A stretch of DNA of 64,000 bases from DASYRM01 sp036004405 (GTDB lineage Bacteria > Acidobacteriota > Vicinamibacteria > Vicinamibacterales > UBA2999). Shown here in pieces: positions 24,892 through 37,888 of this stretch. The notes under the pieces are model-generated. The model was not told the origin of the DNA. It saw only the letters and a list, made by a program, of their open reading frames with translations, and searched no databases. Every line of letters starts with the position of its first letter. Position 1 is the first letter of the stretch. The stretch is taken from assembly GCA_036004405.1 (NCBI GenBank), contig DASYRM010000151.1, positions 58,514 through 122,513 of the forward strand, read 5' to 3'. The position numbers were made by a program, and so were the translations under genes.

Positions 24892-25404
24892 CTACTGTCT
24901 CCGCTTCTCCAACGTGCGGCCCGAGCTCGAATCGGCCGGCATCATGCCGAGCGTCTCCGACTGCGCCGGCTCCACGGCCTGCACGGGCAGGCCGCGCTCG
25001 ACCGTGAGCTTCATCGCTTCTTCGATCGGGATGTGCACGGTGCCCGCGGCCTTGCTCTCCCACCCGTAGGTCTCGAGACGGTCGCGCTCCTCGGTGCGGA
25101 ACGTGTAGAGCTCGTTGCGCGGGAACTGCTGCAGCCGCGGCACCGGCGGCAGCCGCTGTTCTTCCGTCGCGGCGAGCGGATAGCGGCGCTCGCCCGCCTC
25201 GCTCTTGACGCCCTGGTCGATCATCAGCTTGTACACGCCGGCCAGACCGAAGTGCGTGAGCACCGCGGCCATGAAAAGCCAGAACAGGAACTTCGCCACC
25301 GGGCCCACCGCGGCATCGGTGTGCTCGTAGCCGGCGCCTTCCGGCGTGAACGCGTACTCGTCGTCGGGCGAGGACTGGTGCCCCGCGCCAGAATGGTCGG
25401 CCAT
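24892..25404 (-). CDS. Conserved membrane protein of unknown function in the act-cta operon
   Basis: 170 residues. One membrane helix (VAKFLFWLFMAAVLTHFGLAGVYKLM, about 36-61, quoted here in part of the annotation as residues only) divides an acidic N-tail from a conserved C-terminal part with the signature LQQFPRNELYTFRTEE, then LETYGWES and VHIPIEEAMKL. Proteins with this RxxExxxLxxYGW...IPIxxAM pattern are recurrent in oxidase/SCO clusters, but no function is established. Its ATG overlaps the actF stop (TGATG) and it ends just before the SCO gene, so it is strictly co-expressed with both. Roles in oxidase assembly or in linking complex III to the oxidase are possible and untested. Confidence 0.82.
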   Translation of the reverse strand: MADHSGAGHQSSPDDEYAFTPEGAGYEHTDAAVGPVAKFLFWLFMAAVLTHFGLAGVYKLMIDQGVKSEAGERRYPLAATEEQRLPPVPRLQQFPRNELYTFRTEERDRLETYGWESKAAGTVHIPIEEAMKLTVERGLPVQAVEPAQSETLGMMPADSSSGRTLEKRRQ

Positions 25405-26621
25405 CAGTGGCCTCCTGAGCTTTGAAGCGACTCGCGCAGGTACGGATCGCGGAAGGCCAGCATCGGACGCTGTAGGAGCTGGGTGGCGAACATCCACACC
25501 CACAGCCCGCCGATCGCGACCGGCGCCGCGAGGTCGAGCCAGTGCACGAAGAAGTGGCTCTCGTGCTCGCCGGCCAGCATGTGCAGGTTGCCCTCGGCGC
25601 CGAACTCGGGCGTGACCAGCATGAAGATGTCCACGTAGCGCACGAAGAGAATCCACGCGGCAATCATCACGAGGCGGCTGCTGGCCCGTTTGTTGTCACG
25701 AGACAACAACAGGAAGAACGGCACGAAGAAGTGGAACAGCACCAGGAAGATGGCCAGGTACTGCCAGCCGTGGTTCATCCGGGCGAGGAAATACGGCACT
25801 TCTTCCACCAGGTTGGCGGCGTAGGTCAGGAGGAACTGGGAGAAGTTGAAGTAGGCCCAGAGCATCGTGAACGCCAGCGACAGCTTGCCGAGGTCGTGGA
25901 AGTGCGAGGGCTTCAGCAGCTCCTGCATCGGCGGCCGCTGGCTGAGATACCGGCTGATGATGATGGTCGCGGCGAGCGACGACAGACCCTGGCCGCCCAT
26001 CATCAGGAACCCGAACAGCGTCGAGTACCAGTGCGGGTTGAGCGACATGATCCAGTCGATGCCGGCGAAGGTCACCGTGAGGGCGTAGAACACGATGCCG
26101 AAGCCGCTCAGGCGCTGGATCTTGAGGTTCACGCTCATGTCGCCTTCGTCCTGCCGCTTCGACCACGCGGTGAGCGTCCACGCAATCGCGATCCAACCGA
26201 CGAAGTACACGAAGTAGCGGGCCACGAAGAAGCCGGTGTTCAGGTAGGCGGCCTTGTGGCGCACGATCTCGTCGTGCTGGACGATGTCGGCGTGCGTCCA
26301 CGGATAGAGCGCGGTCATGCCGGCCACGACGGGCAGGAAGAGCAGCGCCATCAGCGGCAGCGTCCGCGCCGACGCCTCGAACACGCGGCGGAACACGCCC
26401 CAGGTGCCGCCGCTCAGGTGCTGAATCATCATCAGCGTCATCGAGCCGAGCGAGATGCCGAGAAACAGCAGGAACGCCACCAGCCAGGAGCGGAAGAACT
26501 GATTTCGATCGACCGCGAAGCCGATCGCGCAGAGCACGAGGCCCACACCGGCGGCCATCAGCGCCTTCTTGCGCAGTGCCTCGAGGTCGGCGACGGGCGG
26601 GTTGAGACTGGTCTGCTCCAC
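25404..26621 (-). CDS. actF: Alternative complex III subunit ActF (quinol-binding membrane subunit)
   Basis: 405 residues with about ten membrane helices, GTG start. It matches the ActF/NrfD-like subunit of alternative complex III: LLFLGISLGSMTLMMIQHLSGGTWG near the N-terminus, then YPWTHAD and FAGIDWIMSLNPHWYSTLFG. With ActC it forms the membrane core that handles quinol oxidation or proton movement. Position is canonical, after actE and before the oxidase genes. Confidence 0.92.
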   Translation of the reverse strand: MEQTSLNPPVADLEALRKKALMAAGVGLVLCAIGFAVDRNQFFRSWLVAFLLFLGISLGSMTLMMIQHLSGGTWGVFRRVFEASARTLPLMALLFLPVVAGMTALYPWTHADIVQHDEIVRHKAAYLNTGFFVARYFVYFVGWIAIAWTLTAWSKRQDEGDMSVNLKIQRLSGFGIVFYALTVTFAGIDWIMSLNPHWYSTLFGFLMMGGQGLSSLAATIIISRYLSQRPPMQELLKPSHFHDLGKLSLAFTMLWAYFNFSQFLLTYAANLVEEVPYFLARMNHGWQYLAIFLVLFHFFVPFFLLLSRDNKRASSRLVMIAAWILFVRYVDIFMLVTPEFGAEGNLHMLAGEHESHFFVHWLDLAAPVAIGGLWVWMFATQLLQRPMLAFRDPYLRESLQSSGGH

Positions 26622-26623
26622 GT

Positions 26624-27253
26624 TCAGCGTCCTTCTCGCCTGGTAGCGCCCGGCACGACGGCCGGGCGATCGAGCTCGGCGCGCCGGTTCGCCGGCACGT
26701 CGGCAACCGTGGCGCGCTGGCTCAACTGCAGCGCCCGGATGTAAGCGGCAATCGCCCAGCGGTCGGCAACCGGCACCTGCGACGCGTAGTCCTGCATGGC
26801 GCCGAAGCCGTTGGTCATGACGTCGAAGAAGTAGCCGACCGGCGCGTTACGCAGCCGATCCTCGTGATACGACGGCGGGGCGCGAAAGCCGCGCTGCACC
26901 ACCATCCCGTTGCCGCTGCCGGTGCGGCCGTGGCAGGGCGAGCAGAACACGTTGAACCGCTCCTGGCCGCGCGCCATCACCTCGGCGGTGACGGGCATCG
27001 GGAACGTGGTGGCAAGCTGACCGTTTACGCGCCCCTCGTTCAGGTGCGTGTCCTCGCGCAGGGTTCCGCGGGCCACGGTGTTGGCGACGAGCATGCGGGA
27101 CGCTGCGCCGTTGGCGAAGAACGTGTTCGCCTCCAGCGGCTCGTAGCGCGGCGCGTCGTGCATGTCCTGGCGGCAGCCCGCCAGGGCCAGCGACACGGCC
27201 GCAACGCCGAGCGCGCGCAGCAGAAGAGATGGACGAAAAAGGCTACGGAGCAA
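26624..27253 (-). CDS. actE: Alternative complex III subunit ActE (monoheme cytochrome c lipoprotein)
   Basis: 209 residues. The TTG at 27253, overlapping actD by 11 nt, gives a lipoprotein signal with lipobox LAGC (Cys27). The mature domain binds one heme at CSPCH (104-108) within GQERFNVFCSPCHGRTGSGNG. ActE is the periplasmic cytochrome that passes electrons from ActA/ActB to the oxidase. The open frame reaches further upstream to 27457, but that part is antisense to nothing meaningful and lacks the signal peptide. No better start codon is in frame near the lipobox. Confidence 0.9.
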   Translation of the reverse strand: MLRSLFRPSLLLRALGVAAVSLALAGCRQDMHDAPRYEPLEANTFFANGAASRMLVANTVARGTLREDTHLNEGRVNGQLATTFPMPVTAEVMARGQERFNVFCSPCHGRTGSGNGMVVQRGFRAPPSYHEDRLRNAPVGYFFDVMTNGFGAMQDYASQVPVADRWAIAAYIRALQLSQRATVADVPANRRAELDRPAVVPGATRREGR

Positions 27254-27794
27254 CGTCGGACACTCCCACGGGATGCAGGCTCTCGAGGAACGCACGCGTC
27301 GTGTGCGAGTCGAAGCGCGGGTCCGTCGCCTCGATGCACAGGAAGAAGCGGTCCTGCGAGGCGCGGTCGAACGCCGGCACGTTGAACACTGGGTGATACG
27401 GCATCGGCAGCTTGTTGAGCGCCCACATGCCGATGAAGCAGGTGAGCGCGGCGCCAAGCACCGTGGTCTCGAAGGTGACCGGGATGAACTGCGGCCAGCT
27501 GTTGAACGGCCGGGCGCCGATGTTCATCGGGTAGGCGATCGTGGATGCCCAGTACTCGAGGCTGAAGCCGGCCGAGCCGCCGAGGATGCCGCCGAGCAGC
27601 ACCAGGCGCGGCAGGCGCGTGCGGCGCAGCCCCAGCGCTTCGTCCAGCTCGTGGATCGGGATCGGCGTGAAGGCGTCCATCTTGCGGTAGCCGTCGAGCC
27701 GCGCGCGCGTCGTCGCCTCGACGAGCGCCGTCGGGTTGTCGAATTCGGCCATCAGGCCGTAGAGCGTCGGGGTTTCGGCCGGTCCGTGCGACAT
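27243..27794 (-). CDS. actD: Alternative complex III subunit ActD (DUF3341)
   Basis: 183 residues. The pattern YGLMAEFDNPTALVEATTRARLDGYRKMDAFTP and two central membrane helices (LVLLGGILGGSAGF; FETTVLGAALTCFIGMWAL), then ELPMP-like LPMPYHPVFN, identify ActD/DUF3341. It is a structural membrane subunit peripheral to ActC. ATG at 27794 is used; a GTG codon directly before it is possible. It lies four bases after actC. Confidence 0.92.
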   Translation of the reverse strand: MSHGPAETPTLYGLMAEFDNPTALVEATTRARLDGYRKMDAFTPIPIHELDEALGLRRTRLPRLVLLGGILGGSAGFSLEYWASTIAYPMNIGARPFNSWPQFIPVTFETTVLGAALTCFIGMWALNKLPMPYHPVFNVPAFDRASQDRFFLCIEATDPRFDSHTTRAFLESLHPVGVSDVAP

Positions 27795-27798
27795 CACC

Positions 27799-32369
<4,571 letters not shown>

Positions 32370-32376
32370 GAGCGCC

Positions 32377-33027
32377 TCACCGGTGGCACGTCGAGCAACT
32401 GGTGTTGCCCTTGATCGCGTACTGCTTCACGAGCCGCGGCCCAATAACCGACTGCGGCTCGGCCGGCTGATAGCCCATCGTGAAAATCTCCGAGCGCGGA
32501 CGGACGTAGTTCTCGGGATTGCGGTGGCAGTTGATGCACCACTCCATCTGCAGCGAATTCCTTTGAAGCATGAGCGGCATCTGATCGACGCGCCCGTGGC
32601 ACGTCTCGCAGCCCATCCCCTTCTTCACGTGGATGCTGTGGTTGAAGTAGACGAAGTCGGGCAGGTCGTGCACGCGGATCCAGTGCAGCGGCTTGTCGTC
32701 ACGGAAGCTGGCGCGCACCGGCTCGAGAATAGGCGCCGTGTTCCACAGCTGCGAGTGGCAGTTCATGCACGTCTTGGTCGGCGGGATGCCGGCAAACGCC
32801 GACGTCTCGACCGACGTATGGCAATAGCGGCAGTCGATGCCGTCGTCGCCGACGTGGTGCGCGTGGCTGAACTGAATCGGCTGCTCGATGTATTCGTTCG
32901 CCCGTGTGACGTACGACGAGCGGCCAAACACCATCAGGAGCGTGATGACGCCGCCGACAAAGAGGAGCAGGCCGCCGAGACTGGCCTTGGAAAGGAAGTT
33001 AGCGCTGCGATCGAAGATCTGCGGCAT
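32377..33027 (-). CDS. actA: Alternative complex III subunit ActA (pentaheme cytochrome c)
   Basis: 216 residues. One N-terminal membrane anchor (about 17-35) and five CxxCH sites: 66-70 CRYCH, 87-91 CMNCH, 140-144 CETCH, 164-168 CINCH and 211-215 CSTCH. Five hemes and a single anchor are the standard ActA design. It takes electrons from ActB and passes them to ActE or directly to the oxidase. First gene of the operon; ATG at 33027 is preceded by a G-rich ribosome-binding region. The promoter candidate lies about 107-136 bp upstream. Confidence 0.94.
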   Translation of the reverse strand: MPQIFDRSANFLSKASLGGLLLFVGGVITLLMVFGRSSYVTRANEYIEQPIQFSHAHHVGDDGIDCRYCHTSVETSAFAGIPPTKTCMNCHSQLWNTAPILEPVRASFRDDKPLHWIRVHDLPDFVYFNHSIHVKKGMGCETCHGRVDQMPLMLQRNSLQMEWCINCHRNPENYVRPRSEIFTMGYQPAEPQSVIGPRLVKQYAIKGNTSCSTCHR

Positions 33028-33133
33028 CGTGATTGAGCGACTCGCCCCCCTGGCCCGGGCGTTAGTCGGCGGTCTCCGCGTCCAATCGGGCGTGAGCGGT
33101 GCGTGCCCTGCGTGGTGAAGCGGCCAACACGGG

Positions 33134-33163
33134 GTTGTACCACAGTTGTGAAAAAAGGATCAA
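33134..33163 (-). promoter_or_regulatory. Candidate promoter of the act-cta respiratory operon
   Basis: Reading leftward: -35 TTGATC (33158-33163), an 18-bp spacer and -10 TACAAC (33134-33139). Four of six positions match the sigma-70 consensus in each box. It would leave a leader of about 100 nt before actA. Confidence 0.45.
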
Positions 33164-33198
33164 GCTTTGGGACCGGTCATTCCGGGCTCTCTGCACGC

Positions 33199-33204
33199 TA
33201 CAAT
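33199..33204 (+). promoter_or_regulatory. Candidate -10 box for the zinc-ribbon/thioredoxin-like pair
   Basis: TACAAT lies 20 bp before the ATG at 33225. No convincing -35 box and no ribosome-binding site are seen. Confidence 0.35.
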
Positions 33205-33224
33205 CTGACTTCCTCATCGCACCC

Positions 33225-33671
33225 ATGAGCGACCGAAAATATCGCCAGCGAGGGTATCAGGACGAGCCGTCCAATCGTCCAAGAAATCCACAGCCCGGCC
33301 GCCCGCCGGCGGAACCCGGCGCGCCCGCTGGCGCGCGGCGGATCTCCCAGGATGGGCCAAAGAACATCAGCATGCCGGGCTACCGCGAAGTTTTTCGCTG
33401 TTCGCAGTGCGGCTACGTGGTGTCCACCGAGGTCACGGCGGACAGCAAGTGTCTGCGGTGCGGTGTGGATCTGCGCTCGTGCGCCCAGTGCGTGTCGTTC
33501 GACCCCGGTAGCCGATTCGAGTGCATGCAGCCGGTGCCAGTGCGGATCACCCCGAAGAACGCGCGAAACAGCTGCTCGAGCTACAGCCCGCGCACGACGG
33601 TCGAGCGCGAGACAACGACCCCCAAGGTGGACAGCTCGCGCAAGGCGTTCGACGATCTCTTCAAGTTCTAA
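33225..33671 (+). CDS. Zinc-ribbon protein of unknown function
   Basis: 148 residues. The first 50 are disordered-looking, rich in Pro, Arg and Gly. Then come cysteine pairs CSQC (59-62), CLRC (76-79) and CAQC (86-89), plus Cys100 and Cys117, fitting one or two zinc ribbons. No membrane segment. The stop TAA overlaps the next ATG by one base (TAATG), so it is coupled to a thioredoxin-fold gene. A thiol-redox or zinc-sensing function is possible, but I do not recognise the family. Divergent from the act-cta operon with 197 bp between starts. Confidence 0.75.
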   Translation: MSDRKYRQRGYQDEPSNRPRNPQPGRPPAEPGAPAGARRISQDGPKNISMPGYREVFRCSQCGYVVSTEVTADSKCLRCGVDLRSCAQCVSFDPGSRFECMQPVPVRITPKNARNSCSSYSPRTTVERETTTPKVDSSRKAFDDLFKF

Positions 33672-34339
33672 TGAGCCTGCTTTCCGATCGCGACCGTCAG
33701 ACGGTGCAGACGCACCTGGGTGGGCTCACGCACGACGTCACGCTGCTCTTCTTCACCCAGACCATCGGCGCGCCCGAAACCGTCCTGATTGCGCGCCAGG
33801 TTGTGGACGAGGTAGCCGGCCTCAGCGATCGCATCTCCGTCGAAGAAGTGAATCTCGTCCTCGACAAGGAGAAGAGCGATCAGTTTGGGATCGACCGCAT
33901 TCCGGCCATCGTGCTGCTGCGCGATGGGGCAGACACCCGCATGCGCTTTCTTGGGGCGCCGGCTGGCTACGAGTTCAGCTCGCTGGTGGAGTCGATCCTG
34001 CTGGCCGGGACCGACGATTCCGGGCTGACCGAGGAGAGCAAGCGGCTGATCGCCGAGAAGGCGACCGAACCGCTCGATATCAAGGTTTTCGTGACGCCGA
34101 CATGCCCCCATTGCCCACGGGCAGTCACGCTGGCCCATCGAATGGCGGTCGAAAGCCCAAACATTTCAGCGACTTGCGTCGAGGCGAGTGAGTTCCACGA
34201 TCTGTCAAGAAAATATAGGGTTACTGGCGTTCCAAAGACAGTCTCCAGCAGCGGCGCCGAGGTTCTTGGGGCCTTACCAGAAGATCAGTTCGTCGTCGGT
34301 GTGCTCGAAGGCCAGCTCGACCCTGGCCTTATGCCCTAA
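33671..34339 (+). CDS. Tandem thioredoxin-fold protein (protein disulfide oxidoreductase-like)
   Basis: 222 residues with two thioredoxin folds. The second (about 137-215) has an active-site CPHC at 145-148 (FVTPTCPHCPRAV) and the cis-proline in VTGVPKT. The first (about 22-112) has the fold pattern, including RIPAIVL, but its active-site position reads FFTQTIGAPE, with no cysteines. This is the architecture of archaeal protein disulfide oxidoreductases and bacterial AhpF N-domains with one site lost. It is translationally coupled to the zinc-ribbon gene. Cytoplasmic; its redox partner is unknown. Confidence 0.83.
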   Translation: MSLLSDRDRQTVQTHLGGLTHDVTLLFFTQTIGAPETVLIARQVVDEVAGLSDRISVEEVNLVLDKEKSDQFGIDRIPAIVLLRDGADTRMRFLGAPAGYEFSSLVESILLAGTDDSGLTEESKRLIAEKATEPLDIKVFVTPTCPHCPRAVTLAHRMAVESPNISATCVEASEFHDLSRKYRVTGVPKTVSSSGAEVLGALPEDQFVVGVLEGQLDPGLMP

Positions 34340-34357
34340 AGCTGGCGGCCTCGTCTC

Positions 34358-34726
34358 TTAGAACTTTTCCCAACAGCTCGTTCCGGTCTGGCGTTCGAGG
34401 GCGCTGCACTCGAGGACGTCGGTCGTCCCGTCTGCCCTCGAGACCACTCCGTACTCTTCGCCTCCTTCGCACTCGGCATCCCAGATATCTCCGCCGTCGC
34501 GAACGCCCTGCTGGAAGGTGCGGACGACCTTGTTGCAGTCGTGCCCGGCGCTCCGGATCTCGGTCTGAAGCGCCGCGCCTCGCGCGAGCTGGCCAGGGAC
34601 GAGGTTGTCGGCCGCACTGGTCGAGATGGCCGGCTGTGCCTCGGTGGCATCGGGCGTGCTGTTGCAGGCCACCGTGAGCAGCGCGACGGCCGCGACAGGC
34701 GCAATCACACGTAGGAAGTTCGGCAT
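34358..34726 (-). CDS. Small lipoprotein of unknown function
   Basis: 122 residues. The signal segment ends in lipobox LTVAC, so it should be lipid-anchored. The mature part contains three further cysteines (HDCNKV, DAECEGG, VLECSAL) and ends TSCWEKF, suggesting disulfides in the periplasm. ATG at 34726 is preferred because GAGG lies six bases upstream; GTG at 34738 is the alternative. I do not recognise the family. Convergent with the thioredoxin-fold gene. Confidence 0.7.
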   Translation of the reverse strand: MPNFLRVIAPVAAVALLTVACNSTPDATEAQPAISTSAADNLVPGQLARGAALQTEIRSAGHDCNKVVRTFQQGVRDGGDIWDAECEGGEEYGVVSRADGTTDVLECSALERQTGTSCWEKF

Positions 34727-34801
34727 CGCGTACCTCACCCACTGTATCGGCGCGATTCATGTCGGGCCGACAGTTCCTCCCAGCCGGCCCACGGCAGAGT
34801 C

Positions 34802-36751
34802 GTGACACACCCCGCGCCCGGCTTCCGGCCCGATGTCGAAGGGATGCGGGGCATCGCGATCGTCACCGTGGTGTCATATCACTGCGGCCTGCGGCCGATC
34901 ACCGGCGGCTTCGTCGGCGTGGACATCTTCTTCGTCCTGTCCGGCTACCTGATCACGCGCTTGCTCGTCTCGGAGGTAGAACGCGACGGGCGCTTGAACG
35001 TGCTGCAGTTCTACGCGCGCCGTCTCAGACGGCTCCTCCCGGCGTCCGCGCTCACGCTCGCCGTGACGCTCGCCGCGGGCAGCTTGCTGTTTGCGCCGGG
35101 CGAGCTGGACTTTGCGGCGAGAGCCGGACGCGCCTCCGCCGTCTACCTCGGAAACGTCTTCTTTGCGATCAACGCCGCTGACTACTTCGCGCCTCGAGTG
35201 GAGTTGAACCCGCTCGTCCACATGTGGTCGCTCGCAGTCGAGGAGCAGTTCTACCTTTTCTGGCCGCTGCTCATTGCATCAGGGCTGGTGTGGATTCGAT
35301 CCCGGCGCGCGCTCATCGCTTTCATGATGGCCATGACGGCGGCTTCGCTGGCGGCGTGCATCGTGCTGACGGCCGCTGATGCCACCACCGCGTTCTATCT
35401 CTTACCGACCAGGGCCTGGGAATTTGGCGCCGGCGGGCTGCTGTCGCTCGCGCTCTGGCAGCCGCGCCTCCCCTCGCGCGTGAGCGTGGTCATCGGGTGG
35501 GCCGGGCTTGCGCTCATTGGCGTATCGCTCCTGCTGATCTCGGCGGAGTCGGCGTTTCCAGGCTGGCTGGCGGTGGTGCCCGTAGCCGGCACGTGCGCCA
35601 TGCTGTCCGCGGGCGCCGCGATGCCGGGCGCAGGGGTGTCGGCTCTGTTGAGCAGGCCGCCTCTTCTTCGCCTCGGAACGCTGTCGTACTCGTGGTACCT
35701 CTGGCACTGGCCGTTTCTGGTATTCGCGCACGTGCTGTTTCCGGGCCTCTCCGCCGCCGGCAAGGTAACCGCCGCGCTGCTGGCGCTCGTGGCCGCGGCA
35801 GCCTGCTTCCGGTTCGTCGAGAACCCGCTTCGCCATCATCCGGTTCTCGTTCGCCGGCCATTGCTGTCCGTGGCGACCGGCCTCGCGCTCACCTGTGTGT
35901 GCTTCGCGAGCGCAGTGCAGGCGCGCGCATTTGCCCAGGCGCTGGCGCACCGCCCGTCGATGCGAGGCTTCGCCGCAGCCGCCGGCGACGACGGCCGTCT
36001 GCCTCGCGCGGCGTGCGTGGCCACCGGCGCCGAGGCGACGGTTCGGCACTGCGAGTTCGGAACCACCGGTGCGCCTACGCGCGTGGTGCTGTTCGGCGAC
36101 TCGCACGCCATTCACTGGTTCAATCCGATCGAGTCCATTGCCGAGAAGCGCGCCTGGACGTTGATGACCGTTCTGAAGTCGGGGTGCGGCGCGCCCGATC
36201 TCGACGCCGGCGCGCCCGGGAGCGATCGTCGCGATGCGTCGTGCGACGCGTGGCGGCGCGAGGCGGTGGACGCCGTCATCCGGTGGCGGCCGGACCTGGT
36301 GATCCTGGGCACCGCGACCAATCACACGCAGGTCGATCGGCCGGCGTGGCGACAGCGCGTGCACGACGGCATGCGCGCCGCGTTGCAGGCGCTGGTCGCC
36401 AATGGACTCCGCGTGGTCGTGATGCGCGACGTGCCGCGGTTCGTCTTCGACGTCCCCGACTGTCTGGCGCATGCCTCCCGGCTCGGGCGGGACGCGAGCG
36501 AGTCGTGCCGGGGAACCCTGGCGTCGAACGTCAACGCCGAAGTCTTCGCCGCGGAGCAGGAGGCGGCGGCGGGGCTGAAGGGCGTGTCGTTCGTGGACAC
36601 GCTGCCGGCGCTGTGCACCCAGGGGGTGTGCGAGACGATGACGGAGGGTCGCGTGATGTACCGCGACGACAATCACCTGACAGGAGCGTTCGCGGAAACG
36701 CTGGAACCCATTATCGAGCCGCAGCTCTCGGCAGCGCTGTACCGAAACTGA
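34802..36751 (+). CDS. OafA/YrhL-type acyltransferase with C-terminal SGNH domain
   Basis: 649 residues. The N-terminal two thirds is an acyltransferase-3 membrane domain with ten or so helices: RPDVEGMRGIAIVTVVSYH, then GGFVGVDIFFVLSGYLIT, then FYARRLRRLLPA, then WSLAVEEQFYLFWPLL. The C-terminal third is an SGNH hydrolase-like domain with GDSHAIHW (nucleophile Ser) and DDNHLT (Asp/His). Such fused proteins O-acetylate cell-surface polysaccharides or peptidoglycan-linked glycans, the SGNH part completing transfer outside the membrane. GTG start at 34802. No polysaccharide gene cluster is adjacent, so the target glycan is unknown. Confidence 0.92.
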   Translation: MTHPAPGFRPDVEGMRGIAIVTVVSYHCGLRPITGGFVGVDIFFVLSGYLITRLLVSEVERDGRLNVLQFYARRLRRLLPASALTLAVTLAAGSLLFAPGELDFAARAGRASAVYLGNVFFAINAADYFAPRVELNPLVHMWSLAVEEQFYLFWPLLIASGLVWIRSRRALIAFMMAMTAASLAACIVLTAADATTAFYLLPTRAWEFGAGGLLSLALWQPRLPSRVSVVIGWAGLALIGVSLLLISAESAFPGWLAVVPVAGTCAMLSAGAAMPGAGVSALLSRPPLLRLGTLSYSWYLWHWPFLVFAHVLFPGLSAAGKVTAALLALVAAAACFRFVENPLRHHPVLVRRPLLSVATGLALTCVCFASAVQARAFAQALAHRPSMRGFAAAAGDDGRLPRAACVATGAEATVRHCEFGTTGAPTRVVLFGDSHAIHWFNPIESIAEKRAWTLMTVLKSGCGAPDLDAGAPGSDRRDASCDAWRREAVDAVIRWRPDLVILGTATNHTQVDRPAWRQRVHDGMRAALQALVANGLRVVVMRDVPRFVFDVPDCLAHASRLGRDASESCRGTLASNVNAEVFAAEQEAAAGLKGVSFVDTLPALCTQGVCETMTEGRVMYRDDNHLTGAFAETLEPIIEPQLSAALYRN

Positions 36752-36828
36752 ACCGGCCAGCGCGCGAGCCTGAGGCACGGGAACGGAGCCGAGGAACACC
36801 GCAAGCATGTGGTTCGTCCAAGGACGGC

Positions 36829-37626
36829 ATGACGGGCGCCTCGCGCCTCGCTGTTGCGTCACTTCTGGCTGGCCGGTTGGTTGCCGCGCAAGACGCCCGA
36901 TTCGACGTGGCGTCGCTCAAACGCAACACCAGCGGTTCGACGTCCACATCGATGAGTGATCGGCCGGACGGCCTGATGATGGAGAACGGGACGCTCCGGA
37001 ATCTGATCTTCAACGCCTACCGGCCGCAGAGCAACGAACTCGTGGGGGCGCCGGGCTGGCTGGCGGATCGCTACGACCTCATCGCCAAGGCAGGTGGCCC
37101 GGCGACTGCGGAACTGCGCGCGGCGATGTTGCGCGCGCTCCTCGAGGAGCGGTTGCATCTCCAGGCCCACTACGAGATGCGCGAGCAACCGGTGTACGAG
37201 CTCGTCTTCGCCCGTCGAGATCGGAGCCTTGGTCTGCAGATCGTCCGCACCGATCGAGATTGCGCGGCGGCGGCCGCGGCGCGCGACGCAGGCCGACCGG
37301 CACCTGCCCTCTCGCCCGCCTCGAATGGCGCGCCGCCATGCGGCGTCCGCGCCAACCGAGGCGAGTTTCTGGCCGGCGGCATCACGATGGAAGGGCTGGC
37401 GCGAAACCTGGCGTCGCGAGCCGGGCGCGTCATATTCGACCGCACTGGCCTCGAAGGGTATTACCAGATCACGCTGACCTTCGCCCCCGACGTGGCCGCT
37501 GCTGTCTCCGACGCTCCGACCCTCTTCACGGCACTTCAGGAACAGCTCGGCCTGAAGCTCGAGCCCTCGCGCGCGCCGCTGCAGACGCTGGTCATCGACC
37601 ACGTCGAGCGTCCGATCGAACGGTAG
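36829..37626 (+). CDS. TIGR03435 family secreted protein (acidobacterial)
   Basis: 265 residues from ATG 36829. A signal-like N-terminus ending VAAQ is followed by the family order: DARFDVASLKRN, then LMMENGTLRNLIFNAY, then GAPGWLADRYDLIAKA, LRALLEERLHLQAHYEMREQPVYEL, and C-terminal VIFDRTGLEGYYQITLTF...TALQEQLGLKLE. The family is expanded in soil acidobacteria and has no known function. A second copy lies at 48738-49562. The open frame reaches back to 35497 only as a shadow of the acyltransferase gene. Confidence 0.88.
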   Translation: MTGASRLAVASLLAGRLVAAQDARFDVASLKRNTSGSTSTSMSDRPDGLMMENGTLRNLIFNAYRPQSNELVGAPGWLADRYDLIAKAGGPATAELRAAMLRALLEERLHLQAHYEMREQPVYELVFARRDRSLGLQIVRTDRDCAAAAAARDAGRPAPALSPASNGAPPCGVRANRGEFLAGGITMEGLARNLASRAGRVIFDRTGLEGYYQITLTFAPDVAAAVSDAPTLFTALQEQLGLKLEPSRAPLQTLVIDHVERPIER

Positions 37627-37661
37627 CGTCGAGTGGCCCCCCGGGGGGATTCGGTCCTTCT

Positions 37662-37687
37662 GGCGGCGCCTTCCCGAAGGCGCCGCC
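37662..37687. repeat. Perfect 11-bp inverted repeat
   Basis: Arms GGCGGCGCCTT and AAGGCGCCGCC around a 4-base loop, in the gap between the TIGR03435 gene and tRNA-Ser. It may be another interspersed palindrome or serve as a terminator for either; no T run follows. Confidence 0.7.
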
Positions 37688-37742
37688 GAACGACCACCGA
37701 ATCCCTCCCGCTCCGCCAGCGAACGAGCGGAGCGAGTGAAGC

Positions 37743-37832
37743 TGGCGGAGAGGAAGGGATTCGAACCCCTGGAAGCCTTCCGGCTTCAACGGTTTTCAAG
37801 ACCGCCGCCTTAAACCACTCGGCCACCTCTCC
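37743..37832 (-). tRNA. tRNA-Ser (anticodon UGA)
   Basis: Reading leftward, the 5' acceptor strand GGAGAGG (37832-37826) pairs with CCTCTCC before discriminator G and an encoded CCA (37745-37743). The anticodon loop is CTTGAAA with anticodon TGA. The T-arm GGTTCGAATCC is canonical. The long variable arm (about GTTGAAGCCGGAAGGCTTCC) identifies a class II serine tRNA. It lies next to serS. Confidence 0.95.
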
Positions 37833-37858
37833 GGCCGGGATGATCATTACATAGGCGG

Positions 37859-37882
37859 GGCAGGCCTGAAGGCCTGCGCTAC
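37859..37882. repeat. Palindromic interspersed repeat, GCAGGCCT variant
   Basis: Arms GCAGGCCT (37860-37867) and AGGCCTGC (37870-37877) around GA, followed by GCTAC. Same loop and tail as the GGGCCGCCT units with different arms. It sits between the end of serS and the 5' end of tRNA-Ser. Confidence 0.65.
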
Positions 37883-37888
37883 GTACGC

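Noticed and set aside
35497..37626. 709-residue frame joining the acyltransferase region to the TIGR03435 protein
   Set aside because: The first two thirds are an Arg-rich shadow of the acyltransferase; family similarity begins at ATG 36829.
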